A stretch of 64,000 nt of DNA from Dyella sp. S184. Its GTDB lineage: Bacteria > Pseudomonadota > Gammaproteobacteria > Xanthomonadales > Rhodanobacteraceae. Below the pieces are notes generated by a model that had not been told where the DNA came from, did no database searches, and saw only the letters and a list, made by a program, of their open reading frames with translations. The position numbers were made by a program, and so were the translations under genes. Below, in pieces: positions 47,025 to 54,881 of this stretch; the stretch's first letter is position 1, and each line of letters begins with the position of its first letter. The DNA is taken from NCBI RefSeq assembly GCF_009766065.1, contig NZ_LMUE01000009.1, forward strand, positions 190,812-254,811, given 5' to 3'.

Positions 47025-47212
47025 GACCTGCTCCGGAACTGGACAGGCCATAAAGCTATACCGGTCAAAGCGTTACGCCTGTAGCGACTACTTGCTTAGT
47101 CGCTGTTCAACTAGACAGTCAAAATGGACGCTACTCTGGCCACGCCAGGGATCGGGCGGGTGGCCCTGGATGTATTCCGTCATCCGCTTGCACAAAACAG
47201 GGGAAACCATCC

Positions 47213-47566
47213 ATGAAGATCTCATTTCGGCTCGCGGCATCCGCTCTGGCCGCTCTGCTCCTTGCCGCCTGCGCCACCACCACCGGCCGCCCGTTCGACC
47301 CCACGGCAGTCAGCGGTTTCCACATCGGCACAACCACCGAAGCCGATGTCCAAGCCAAGCTCGGATCACCAGACACCGTGTCTAACCAGGACGGCGCGAC
47401 CACCTGGGTTTACTCCTTCACATCCACGCAATCCAACGCCATGAGCTACGTGCCGCTCGCTTCGATGATCGGTGGCAAAAGCACCATGGCCAGCCAGATC
47501 CTTGAACTGACCTTCGATGCATCGGGCCGCTTGTCTCACGTCCACAACCAAGCAACGAAGCAGTAA
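47213..47566 (+). CDS. SmpA/OmlA (BamE-like) lipoprotein
   Basis: 117 residues. Lipobox LLLAACATTT (Cys near residue 19), then the BamE-like fold signature FHIGTTTEADVQAKLGSPDTV and LTFDASGRLSHVH. It is an accessory copy, shorter than housekeeping BamE. First of three envelope genes on the plus strand, spaced by 11 and 13 bases, so likely one operon. Confidence 0.82.
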   Translation: MKISFRLAASALAALLLAACATTTGRPFDPTAVSGFHIGTTTEADVQAKLGSPDTVSNQDGATTWVYSFTSTQSNAMSYVPLASMIGGKSTMASQILELTFDASGRLSHVHNQATKQ

Positions 47567-47577
47567 GGAGACGCGCC

Positions 47578-48144
47578 ATGAACCATCCGATCGTGCGGTT
47601 ACTGATCGCCGTGGTGGCCGGCTACATCCTGCGCCCGGTCCTCGCCATGCTTCTGCCTTTTCACGTCGGGTTATCACCCGTCTTGTGGTTTCTAGTTTGG
47701 ATCCTGACCGCGTCTGGTGTCTGGTTCTTGTGGCCAACCCTCTTCAAAGCGCTGAGGAAGGGAACGACGGCCACCGCCTTGCCGGTACCGTCCGGGCAAG
47801 AACCATTCACCGCCACACATCGGTGCAAAAATCTGGCGATTGACGCGAACTCGGGCCGGGTCTGGGCCAAGGACGATCGCGGAAAAGTCTGGGTGCTGAG
47901 CAAGGACGAGATCCGCAGCTGGAACCACCGCTGGACCGATCTGACGCGGCACTACCGGGGCGTGGCCACCGGCGTGGTGTCGTGCAAAAACTGCATCGAT
48001 CTGAACACCAGCAGCCTGGATCATCCCACCATCCGTGTCCGGTTCAACGAGTGGAGCGATAACTGGGGCTTTGGCGCCGCGAAGAGAAACCATGCACAGG
48101 CGGTGGAGTGGCACGCCCGCCTCGAAACCTTCATCCATTCGTGA
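47578..48144 (+). CDS. Two-helix membrane protein, DUF4755-like
   Basis: 188 residues with two N-terminal membrane helices (LLIAVVAGYILRPVLAMLL and VLWFLVWILTASGVWFLW) and a cytoplasmic domain with AIDANSGRVWAKDDRGKVWVLSKDEIRSW, reminiscent of proteins that present short beta-rich domains (DUF4755 type). The assignment is tentative. Second gene of the envelope group. Confidence 0.55.
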   Translation: MNHPIVRLLIAVVAGYILRPVLAMLLPFHVGLSPVLWFLVWILTASGVWFLWPTLFKALRKGTTATALPVPSGQEPFTATHRCKNLAIDANSGRVWAKDDRGKVWVLSKDEIRSWNHRWTDLTRHYRGVATGVVSCKNCIDLNTSSLDHPTIRVRFNEWSDNWGFGAAKRNHAQAVEWHARLETFIHS

Positions 48145-48157
48145 TCCAGGAGCTCCC

Positions 48158-48526
48158 ATGACTTCACACAAAGCATGCTTCGTGTTGACCTTGGCGGTGA
48201 CTGCTGCGCTGGCGGTCGCCGGATGCAGCAAGTCAGTGGCACAGATCAGCGGCAACTACAGAAGTGACAACCGCAGTTTTGAGATGCACGTGCAAACGTC
48301 CTCTGCGATGTCCATGGACGTCGGCAACACCGAGCGGCAAGTGACCTACACACAGAACGGCACCAACCTCAAAATCACTTCGGCAGATCGTCGCTCGCCA
48401 CAGTTCACCATGACCGCTGAGGTCATCGACGATGGCAACGCGATCCAGTGGGATGACTTGAAAACGGACAACGGGAAAGTGTCCTCGTGGGATCACAAGC
48501 GACTGAGCAAGGTGCTCAGCAACTGA
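48158..48526 (+). CDS. Small lipoprotein
   Basis: 122 residues with a lipobox ALAVAGCSKS (Cys near residue 23) and a beta-rich mature part (GNYRSDNRSFEMHVQTSS). Family unknown. AGGAG precedes the ATG at 48158; the open frame extends upstream over the previous gene without a better start. Third gene of the group. Confidence 0.7.
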   Translation: MTSHKACFVLTLAVTAALAVAGCSKSVAQISGNYRSDNRSFEMHVQTSSAMSMDVGNTERQVTYTQNGTNLKITSADRRSPQFTMTAEVIDDGNAIQWDDLKTDNGKVSSWDHKRLSKVLSN

Positions 48527-48590
48527 TTGATCGAACGGGTGACCTCAACGGGCCCTCAGAGGTAGGGGAGGCGACCTCAATTAACGCCCC

Positions 48591-48618
48591 CAAGCCGCCC
48601 GAATGGGCGGCTTTTTCA
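48591..48618 (+). terminator. Rho-independent terminator
   Basis: Stem AAGCCGCCC/GGGCGGCTT with loop GAAT and a TTTTTC tail, 65 bases after the lipoprotein stop. It closes the three-gene envelope group. Confidence 0.85.
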
Positions 48619-48851
48619 TTCATCCGATCCAGTAAATGTTCCGGCAAAACGGGACTGAATTTCTCACAAACAAACCGCGCGTCAATATCGCGAATGACGA
48701 TGTGCGTCACACATTTTGCTGGGGCTTTAGGGCGATCTGACCGAGGAACCTCATCAGATTGTCGATTCGCCGAGCCGTAATTTCCGGCGTTTGACAGGGC
48801 CCAGTTTTCAACTACAAAACGGCCCCTTTCCAAGAGTTGCAAACCTTCGCT

Positions 48852-50363
48852 ATGAAACAGTTTGATGCCGTTCGCCTGATCTTGACCACCTCTCTCACGG
48901 ACCGCCAAATCGGTGCCTCGGCCGGTATCTCCAAGACCACCGTGGGACGGTACCGGAACATCGCCAAGACCAAGCGGTTGTCGTGGGAGACCGTCTCGAC
49001 ACTCGACCCCGAAGGCCTCCACCAACTCTTCAACCGTCCGGCGAACGGTGGCAAATCCAAGCGCGCGCCAGACCTCGCCCTCTTGCATGAACAGCTCCAA
49101 CCCAAAGGCATGACCTTGCAGCTGCTGTGGGAGGACTACCGCCGCGAGGATCCCCACAACACGCTCTCTTACTCCCATCTTGCTGCACGGTTGAACCGCT
49201 ACCGCGCGACGCTGCCGAGCGTGATGCGGCAACACCACAAACCCGGCGAACGGTTGTTTGTGGATTACTCCGGTTTGCGGCCGCACTACATAGATCCCAA
49301 GACCCGCGAAAAAGTGCACGTCGAACTCTTCGTCGGTGTGCTGGGCGCGAGCTCGTTGATGTTTGCCACATGCACGCCATCCCAGAAGGTGCCGGACTTC
49401 ATCCGCGCGCATGTCGCCATGCTCGATTACTTTGGCGGTGTGCCCGAAGTCATCGTTCCGGACAACCTGAAATCAGCCGTGGTGACGGCTGGTCGCACAC
49501 CGACCATCCAGCGCACCTATGCGGACCTTGCCCGGCACTATGGTATGGCCGTGTTGCCTGCCCGCCCCTATCGGCCCCGCGACAAAGGCTCGGTGGAAGC
49601 CGGCGTGAAGTTTGCACAACAGCGCATCCTGTCCCGCCTGCGCCACCAGCACTTCTATTCGCTGGAAGAGTTGAACGCCGAAATCGCCAAGCTCCTGGAT
49701 GAAGCCAACGATCGCCCCATGGTCAAGGATGGCGTAAGTCGCCGTGCACGCTTTGAAACGCTGGAACGTGCCGCACTCAAACCGCTCCCTCTGCATCCGT
49801 ATGTGTATGCAGAATGGGTCACGATCCCGACGGTGCCAAGGGATTACCACGTGGCCGTCGTTGGGCATTTTTATTCTGTGCCGCATGGCCTCATTGGCAA
49901 GCGTCTCGATGCGCGCGTGACCGAGAAGCATGTGGACATCATGCATGGGCGGCAGTGCGTGGCCCACCATGTGCGCAGCGCCGTGATGGGTGGCCACACC
50001 ACCTTGGCCTCCCATCAACCGGAAGCGCACCGGGCCCAGGGGGAGCGGTCGCCGGAAGGCATGTTGGCATGGGCCAAAGAAGCCGGCCCACACGTTCTTC
50101 GTTTCGCCAAACATCAACTGGATCGACCGCAGCCCTTCCTGGGATTGCCTGCGTGCGACACGTTGCGCTCGTTGGCGCGCACCCACGGCACCGCTGCACT
50201 CGATGAAGCCGCGCGCCGATCGCTGGATCTGCGCTCACCCAAGATCACCACCCTGAAACGCCTGCTCGACAACACCGCGTCAGCGGCCAAGAAACAACCG
50301 GCGACACCTCGAAACTCCAACGCACGCGGCGCCCGTTATCACGCGGAGGTAGTGCAATGCTGA
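48852..50363 (+). CDS. istA: IS21-family transposase IstA
   Basis: DDE transposase of 503 residues. An N-terminal HTH (SLTDRQIGASAGISKTTVGRY) is followed by the rve integrase core with acidic residues in ERLFVDYSGL, PEVIVPDNLKSAV and KGSVEAGVKFAQ. The C-terminal beta domain has DYHVAVVGHFYSVPH. It overlaps istB by seven bases, the normal arrangement that couples their translation. Confidence 0.94.
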   Translation: MKQFDAVRLILTTSLTDRQIGASAGISKTTVGRYRNIAKTKRLSWETVSTLDPEGLHQLFNRPANGGKSKRAPDLALLHEQLQPKGMTLQLLWEDYRREDPHNTLSYSHLAARLNRYRATLPSVMRQHHKPGERLFVDYSGLRPHYIDPKTREKVHVELFVGVLGASSLMFATCTPSQKVPDFIRAHVAMLDYFGGVPEVIVPDNLKSAVVTAGRTPTIQRTYADLARHYGMAVLPARPYRPRDKGSVEAGVKFAQQRILSRLRHQHFYSLEELNAEIAKLLDEANDRPMVKDGVSRRARFETLERAALKPLPLHPYVYAEWVTIPTVPRDYHVAVVGHFYSVPHGLIGKRLDARVTEKHVDIMHGRQCVAHHVRSAVMGGHTTLASHQPEAHRAQGERSPEGMLAWAKEAGPHVLRFAKHQLDRPQPFLGLPACDTLRSLARTHGTAALDEAARRSLDLRSPKITTLKRLLDNTASAAKKQPATPRNSNARGARYHAEVVQC

Positions 50364-51091
50364 CCGAGACCGTGGAAGCGTTGCAGACTTTGAAGTTGGG
50401 GCCGATGGCCGAGCGCTTGAAGCAGTGGGTGGACGATCCGGCCAATCGAGGGAAGCCACACACCGAATGTGTGTTGGCTTTGGCGCTCGCTCAGGCGCAG
50501 GCATCGGCAGCCAAACGCACGCGGTGTTTCCTGGTGCGAGCCGACCTGCCACCGAACATCGCCATGGGCGACGTCTGGGTGAGCTCAGCTCGCGGCCTGT
50601 CAGCCCAGGTGTTGGGCAACCTGGCGACGTGCGATTGGATCCGCCTCGGACAAACCGTGATCCTCACCGGCGCGACCCGCACAGGCAAAACGTATCTTGC
50701 AGCGGCCCTGGCACGTGAGGCCACGTTCGCCCGATTGTCGGTGGAGTATTGGCGCGTGCCGGAGTTACTCGCTGCGTGTGCCATCGAAAAAAGCGCCGGC
50801 ACGCTGGCGGCGTTTCTCAAACGGTTGGGCCGGATCAAACTCCTGGTGTTGGATGACTTCGCCACCGAGCGAGCCACCACCGAGGAGAGCCATTGGCTGC
50901 GTCAACTGCTGGATGGGCGCGAGCGTCATGGCAAAGCGGTGATGGTCGCCTCCCCCAATGCCGTCGAAGATTGGGATGGCTATTTTGAAGATGCCACCGC
51001 GGCTGATGCCATCTTTGGCCGGCTGCTTGAACAAGCCAAACCGATCGTCTTGAAGCGCGTGGCCGGCCCCAAGACCCCTCGCCGCGGCTGA
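50357..51091 (+). CDS. istB: IS21-family helper ATPase IstB
   Basis: AAA+ helper of 244 residues, DnaC-like. Walker A reads GATRTGKTYLAAAL (the more usual form is GPTGVGKT), Walker B LLVLDDFATE, and sensor VMVASPNAVEDW. It assists IstA in target selection. Intact length. Confidence 0.93.
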   Translation: MLTETVEALQTLKLGPMAERLKQWVDDPANRGKPHTECVLALALAQAQASAAKRTRCFLVRADLPPNIAMGDVWVSSARGLSAQVLGNLATCDWIRLGQTVILTGATRTGKTYLAAALAREATFARLSVEYWRVPELLAACAIEKSAGTLAAFLKRLGRIKLLVLDDFATERATTEESHWLRQLLDGRERHGKAVMVASPNAVEDWDGYFEDATAADAIFGRLLEQAKPIVLKRVAGPKTPRRG

Positions 51092-51157
51092 GCCGCTGGC
51101 TGGTTGTCCCATGATGCGGTGGGCCACGTCAGCGTCCGTGTGTCCATTTCATTGAGT

Positions 51158-51520
51158 CTGACCCAGTTGGCCGCCAGGTCTGGTTCCTTCTGGCCAAACC
51201 GAGCCCGCGACATGCGGGCCTGAAAGCCCGCGATTTCCCGTGAGAAACGGGGGATGGCGAGGCTGGCCAGCGCACCATTCTGGTGGCCAGACAGTTCCAG
51301 ACTGGCGGCCAGTGCGACCAGCGTAACCATCTATAAGGGAAGAAAGATCAAAAAAACCTTCCTCGAAGAAACCCCTGTTTTCAAGCGGTTTGCGTGCAAG
51401 TGGCCAGGTTGTTTCAGACTGAGTGGCCAGATGCACCAGAATATCCACCTGGATATTCTGGTCGGGGTGGGACACGAGTCTGGAACACCCTGGCCGCCAT
51501 AATGGCACAGGCTGGCCAGT
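51158..51520. repeat. Cluster of TGGCC-centred repeats in both orientations
   Basis: At least eight TGGCC(A/G) cores lie within about 360 bases (near 51169, 51191, 51264, 51284, 51401, 51424, 51491, 51513), many inside longer repeats. One pair of about 49 bp is inverted: 51272-51320 on the minus strand and 51459-51507 on the plus strand share CTGGTCG, AGTCTGGAAC and CTGGCC-CCA blocks. A direct pair of about 30 bp starts near 51295 and 51413 (TCAGACTG or CCAGACTG followed by GGCCAG and ACCAG). They could be multiple transposase-binding sites or a control region. No gene lies here. Confidence 0.65.
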
Positions 51521-51579
51521 TACGGCGGTTTGACTTGTGCATGCCATTGGATTTGATGCCCACGACGACAGGGTGACCG

Positions 51580-53064
51580 TCACGCCTCCATCGCAGCTTT
51601 GAACCTTGCAGCGTTTTCCGGATACATCATCCGAAATCGACTGAACATGTGGCCATCTGAATAGTGACGCCCGCGCCACTGAGTGGGGTTCCAACCGGCC
51701 TCCACCAGATCTGCGAATACAAACACGAACTCCAACGCATCCGTGAAGAGGAATATGAAGGGCTCGGCACGCTCGTATTCGAACGAGTCCGATGGTCCGT
51801 GCACGAAATGGTTGCGGCACTTCACCGCCTGTTTGAGCACGTAATCGATGTCCGGAAACATGTTTGGGATGTCTTTGCTGGCTGTCGTCCAGCGATGTAG
51901 CACCTTGCTTGTCAGAGATGGTTTCCCCAATCGCCCAATGTCGCCAAGCGCACGGTCCCTTTCTGGCGATTTTGGAAAACCTCTATCTTTAAGAAGCTTC
52001 AAAGCGTCGTCCTTAAACTTGACCATCTCCGCTGGCAGAGGAGTGACCGATGGACAAGCCTCCGACGGAAGCAGGTCAAACACGTTTGCAGCCGCCACCA
52101 GCCGGTCGGGGTCATACCGGTTGGTCTTTCGTAGACACGTCAGCAATCTAGTCCGTGGAATTCGCATTTTGTCATCACGGCCGATCCAGTTTCGAAACAC
52201 TTCGACGAACTCGTCAGGGTGCGCAATGGGATCAAACGGCCGATCAAAAGAATCTGGCGCATGAAGATCACCACGCGGCCCTTTCGGGCCATAGGTCCAA
52301 TGCACCTGCAGAGGACTAAATTGAGTAGTGTCAGACGTCGTCCTTATGCGGACGTCAATGATTTTTTGTGGACGACCGGCGGCTAATGACAAGAAGCGTC
52401 TTACGACGCCGATGCGATCGAGGGCATCTGAAAGACTGATTGGCTCGCTTGGTTTGATCTGGAAGCGTCTGTCGCTTTTGACTTGAATACCATCTACACC
52501 GCCCACCCGCGTGCGCCGTTCATAACTGACGACCAAGTTTCCAATGGCGCTATCCATGTCCAACGCGGGATCTTTTCCAGTGTAGTAGTGGACTTCAGGC
52601 CCCTCGCCCACTTCGATCGGCCGATGCTTGCGATTCTCCGCCAGCACCACATCCATGATCGCCGCAGCATTGACCACCAAGCCGAATGCGTCATGATCGT
52701 GAAACAGTGTCTTCAAGTCGCTAGTTGTGAAAGACACGCTGGTGACCGTCGCGGCATCCGGATCCAGATGCACCGCGCCAACTACAACCAAGTGCGGGAA
52801 CAGTTTCGTGTAATGGCTGGTCAAGCGCCCTTGCGAGGTGCTTCCTTCCCCCAAATGGAGGCAGTCCACGCACGTGATGTGATGCCCATCTACGCTCATT
52901 CCGTGGATGTGTTGCCTTCCATAGCCGAGACCGATTTTTGAGGCATCTTTCAACGTAAGCGTAGTGTCTTGTCCCTCAATCAGCACCTCACCGAAGACAG
53001 TCCTGCCATCAGGCAAGGAAAACGAACCATGGTGCGACGACTGCTTGCGATTTGTCTTGGCCAT
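51580..53064 (-). CDS. ApeA-like anti-phage HEPN protein
   Basis: 494 residues. The N-terminal half (GSFSLPDGRTVFGEVLIEG, then beta-rich sequence) matches the ApeA N-terminal domain; the C-terminal part is a HEPN domain with the RNase motif R-x4-H in CRNHFVHGPSDSFEYER (near residue 427), followed by ALEFVFVFADLVEAG. ApeA proteins are abortive-infection factors in which the HEPN nuclease acts on RNA after phage sensing. The gene stands alone on the minus strand, as known ApeA genes do. Confidence 0.78.
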   Translation of the reverse strand: MAKTNRKQSSHHGSFSLPDGRTVFGEVLIEGQDTTLTLKDASKIGLGYGRQHIHGMSVDGHHITCVDCLHLGEGSTSQGRLTSHYTKLFPHLVVVGAVHLDPDAATVTSVSFTTSDLKTLFHDHDAFGLVVNAAAIMDVVLAENRKHRPIEVGEGPEVHYYTGKDPALDMDSAIGNLVVSYERRTRVGGVDGIQVKSDRRFQIKPSEPISLSDALDRIGVVRRFLSLAAGRPQKIIDVRIRTTSDTTQFSPLQVHWTYGPKGPRGDLHAPDSFDRPFDPIAHPDEFVEVFRNWIGRDDKMRIPRTRLLTCLRKTNRYDPDRLVAAANVFDLLPSEACPSVTPLPAEMVKFKDDALKLLKDRGFPKSPERDRALGDIGRLGKPSLTSKVLHRWTTASKDIPNMFPDIDYVLKQAVKCRNHFVHGPSDSFEYERAEPFIFLFTDALEFVFVFADLVEAGWNPTQWRGRHYSDGHMFSRFRMMYPENAARFKAAMEA

Positions 53065-53199
53065 TTGAACCTATCCTTCACTCGCTTGGATCTTCATCCT
53101 TCATCCTGAAAGGCGCCCAATCCTTCGATCTGGGGCCCAGTGTCTACGGCTGCATTTTAGCCGGCGCAATCTCAATCCCTGAGATTGCTCTGACTTACG

Positions 53200-53610
53200 A
53201 TGTCGGATGACTTGTCCAACACAGACGCCCTGCCACACCATACGTGGGCGGACGATTTAGGGGGTTCCATGTCAAATGTCGATAAAATGTGCGTGCGGCT
53301 GCTGGCGATCTGTTTTCTGCCGATGATCATTGCTGTTCCGATAGCGATGGGTATTTCGGCGTTCTACAACGCCTTCGCCCAAATAGCTGCCCCCACGCCA
53401 TCCCTCGATCTTCCTTGGTTGATCACCCTTGTCGCCACTGCGACATGCCTGGTCCTCTTTGCCATTCAGGCCACCCGGATCTGGCGGTGGAAAGAGGGCA
53501 AGAGCCTCAGCTGCCCGGCATGTGGATGCTTGTTGGGCAGTGTCCGAGAAGGGCGTTGGGGACCTTACCGGAAATGTCTGGGCTGCCGGACCAATCACTC
53601 GGAACGGTGA
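53200..53610 (+). CDS. Two-helix membrane protein with C-terminal zinc ribbon
   Basis: 136 residues: a polar N-terminus, two membrane helices (LLAICFLPMIIAVPIAMGI and WLITLVATATCLVLFAI), then a cytoplasmic four-cysteine zinc ribbon (CPACGCLLG and CLGCRT). Its stop lies eight bases before the DUF4238 ATG and overlaps a possible GTG start, so the two genes are probably one unit. An internal ATG at 53269 could give a shorter form. No known family. Confidence 0.65.
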   Translation: MSDDLSNTDALPHHTWADDLGGSMSNVDKMCVRLLAICFLPMIIAVPIAMGISAFYNAFAQIAAPTPSLDLPWLITLVATATCLVLFAIQATRIWRWKEGKSLSCPACGCLLGSVREGRWGPYRKCLGCRTNHSER

Positions 53611-53618
53611 TCGAAGCC

Positions 53619-54623
53619 ATGAGCGGAGGCGAGGCTAGGAAACACCACTGGGTGCCGCAGTGCTACCTCAAAGGCTTCACAACGGATCGAAACAAGAACT
53701 CCCAGCTCTATGTGGTCGATGGAAGAACAAGGAAATCATTTCGGGCACCGCCTTCCAAAGTTGCTGCCGAACGCGACTTCAACCGCATTGAGGTTGATGG
53801 ACATCACCCCAACTCAATTGAATCTGCGTTCTCCGGATTTGAGACGCGCGTTAGTGACGCCCTAGACCGAATTGAAGCCACCGGTAACATCTCCAATGAA
53901 GATGACCGCGTGTTGGTCTTAAATCTCATTGCGATGCTGGCGGTCAGAAATCCCCGCATGCGGGAAACAATGCGAGGTGCAAAAGAACGTCAGGCGGAAA
54001 TCATCATGGACCTTCTCCTTTCATCCAGGGAACGATGGTCTGCCACGGTTAAAAAGGCCACGGCCGATGGCTATGTGGAAATAGACAGCGACAAGGATAG
54101 CTATGAGGAGATGCGTGATTTCGTCGCCAAAGGCGACTACGAAATAGGAGTTCCAACAACCGAGCACGTCATCACCGAGCTAGAACTGTTTGACGAAATA
54201 TTGCCTTACTTGATCGCTCGAAAATGGACTGTCTTTGTCGCAAGCACCAATTCGGGCGGGTTTATCACGTGTGATCATCCTGTCGTTTTGAAGTGGGATG
54301 GCACGCAGGAACGCGAGCCGCGTTCACCTCCTGGCTTTGCGCTGCGTGGGACCGAAGTGGTGTTTCCACTTTCTCGCAGGCTCGCCTTGTCGGGGGTGTT
54401 TGATGGAGACGAACAGGCCTGCGTGGTTCCCGCCGAGATGGTCGTCGCAATCAACGGAATGGTCATCGTCAATGCAGGGCGGCAGATTTACGCCTCCGAC
54501 GAGGAGTTTGGATATTTTCTAAATCGTCAACAGGGAACACGCATAGGCGGCAACCTTGTCGCCGACTTGATCTCTCTGGCATCCCCAGACTCTGAGCCAG
54601 AAACGCCGTTTCCAGCGTCATGA
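53619..54623 (+). CDS. DUF4238 domain protein
   Basis: 334 residues starting MSGGEARKHHWVPQCYLKGF, the conserved HHxVPxxYLxxF start of DUF4238. Later NSIESAFSGFET, ITCDHPVVL and a C-terminal region with FPLSRRLALSG are also family-like. Function unknown; such proteins are often found in mobile and defence regions. It is distinctly less GC-rich than the flanks. A GTG at 53607 is an alternative start overlapping the previous stop. Confidence 0.78.
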   Translation: MSGGEARKHHWVPQCYLKGFTTDRNKNSQLYVVDGRTRKSFRAPPSKVAAERDFNRIEVDGHHPNSIESAFSGFETRVSDALDRIEATGNISNEDDRVLVLNLIAMLAVRNPRMRETMRGAKERQAEIIMDLLLSSRERWSATVKKATADGYVEIDSDKDSYEEMRDFVAKGDYEIGVPTTEHVITELELFDEILPYLIARKWTVFVASTNSGGFITCDHPVVLKWDGTQEREPRSPPGFALRGTEVVFPLSRRLALSGVFDGDEQACVVPAEMVVAINGMVIVNAGRQIYASDEEFGYFLNRQQGTRIGGNLVADLISLASPDSEPETPFPAS

Positions 54624-54685
54624 GCGCACTGAACTGATCGCTTTGGTGGGAACTGCACCTTGGTCTGAAAGATGGATCTGGAGTC

Positions 54686-54818
54686 TCACATCAGCCCTCG
54701 GGCCGCCATGCTCACGCTTTTCTCTGCGCTGACGATGATGTGGTCGAGCACTCGCACTACGAGATGTGCGTCAATGAGAATATGACAGACTGAGCCCTCG
54801 GCTTTCAGACTGAGGCTA
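54686..54818 (-). pseudogene. Remnant of a radC-like gene (C-terminus only)
   Basis: The minus strand encodes DAHLVVRVLDHIIVSAEKSV and ends SMAARGLM, matching the C-terminus of RadC/JAB-domain proteins (D-x-R-V-L-D-H-I-I-V ... S-F-A-E-R-G-L). Only about 42 codons remain; no upstream part is present. RadC-like genes are common in integrated elements. Confidence 0.65.
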
Positions 54819-54881
54819 CGTGGCCTTTAACGGCAACCTGGTAAAGCCAGTCGAGCACCAAGACCCAAAGGGAACCACAAC

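Larger units (their letters stand above)
48760..51091 (+). mobile_element. IS21-family insertion sequence (ends approximate)
   Basis: Two overlapping genes istA and istB define an IS21-type element. A candidate left end is TGTCGATTCGCC at 48760, since IS21 elements begin TGT. I could not find its inverted partner at the right; the true right end may lie in the repeat-rich stretch 51150-51520. Both genes look intact. Confidence 0.75.

Noticed and set aside
48760..51520. Exact terminal inverted repeats and target duplication of the IS21 element
   Set aside because: A TGT-type left end is plausible, but no matching inverted right end or target duplication could be found by eye, so the ends are given only as approximate.
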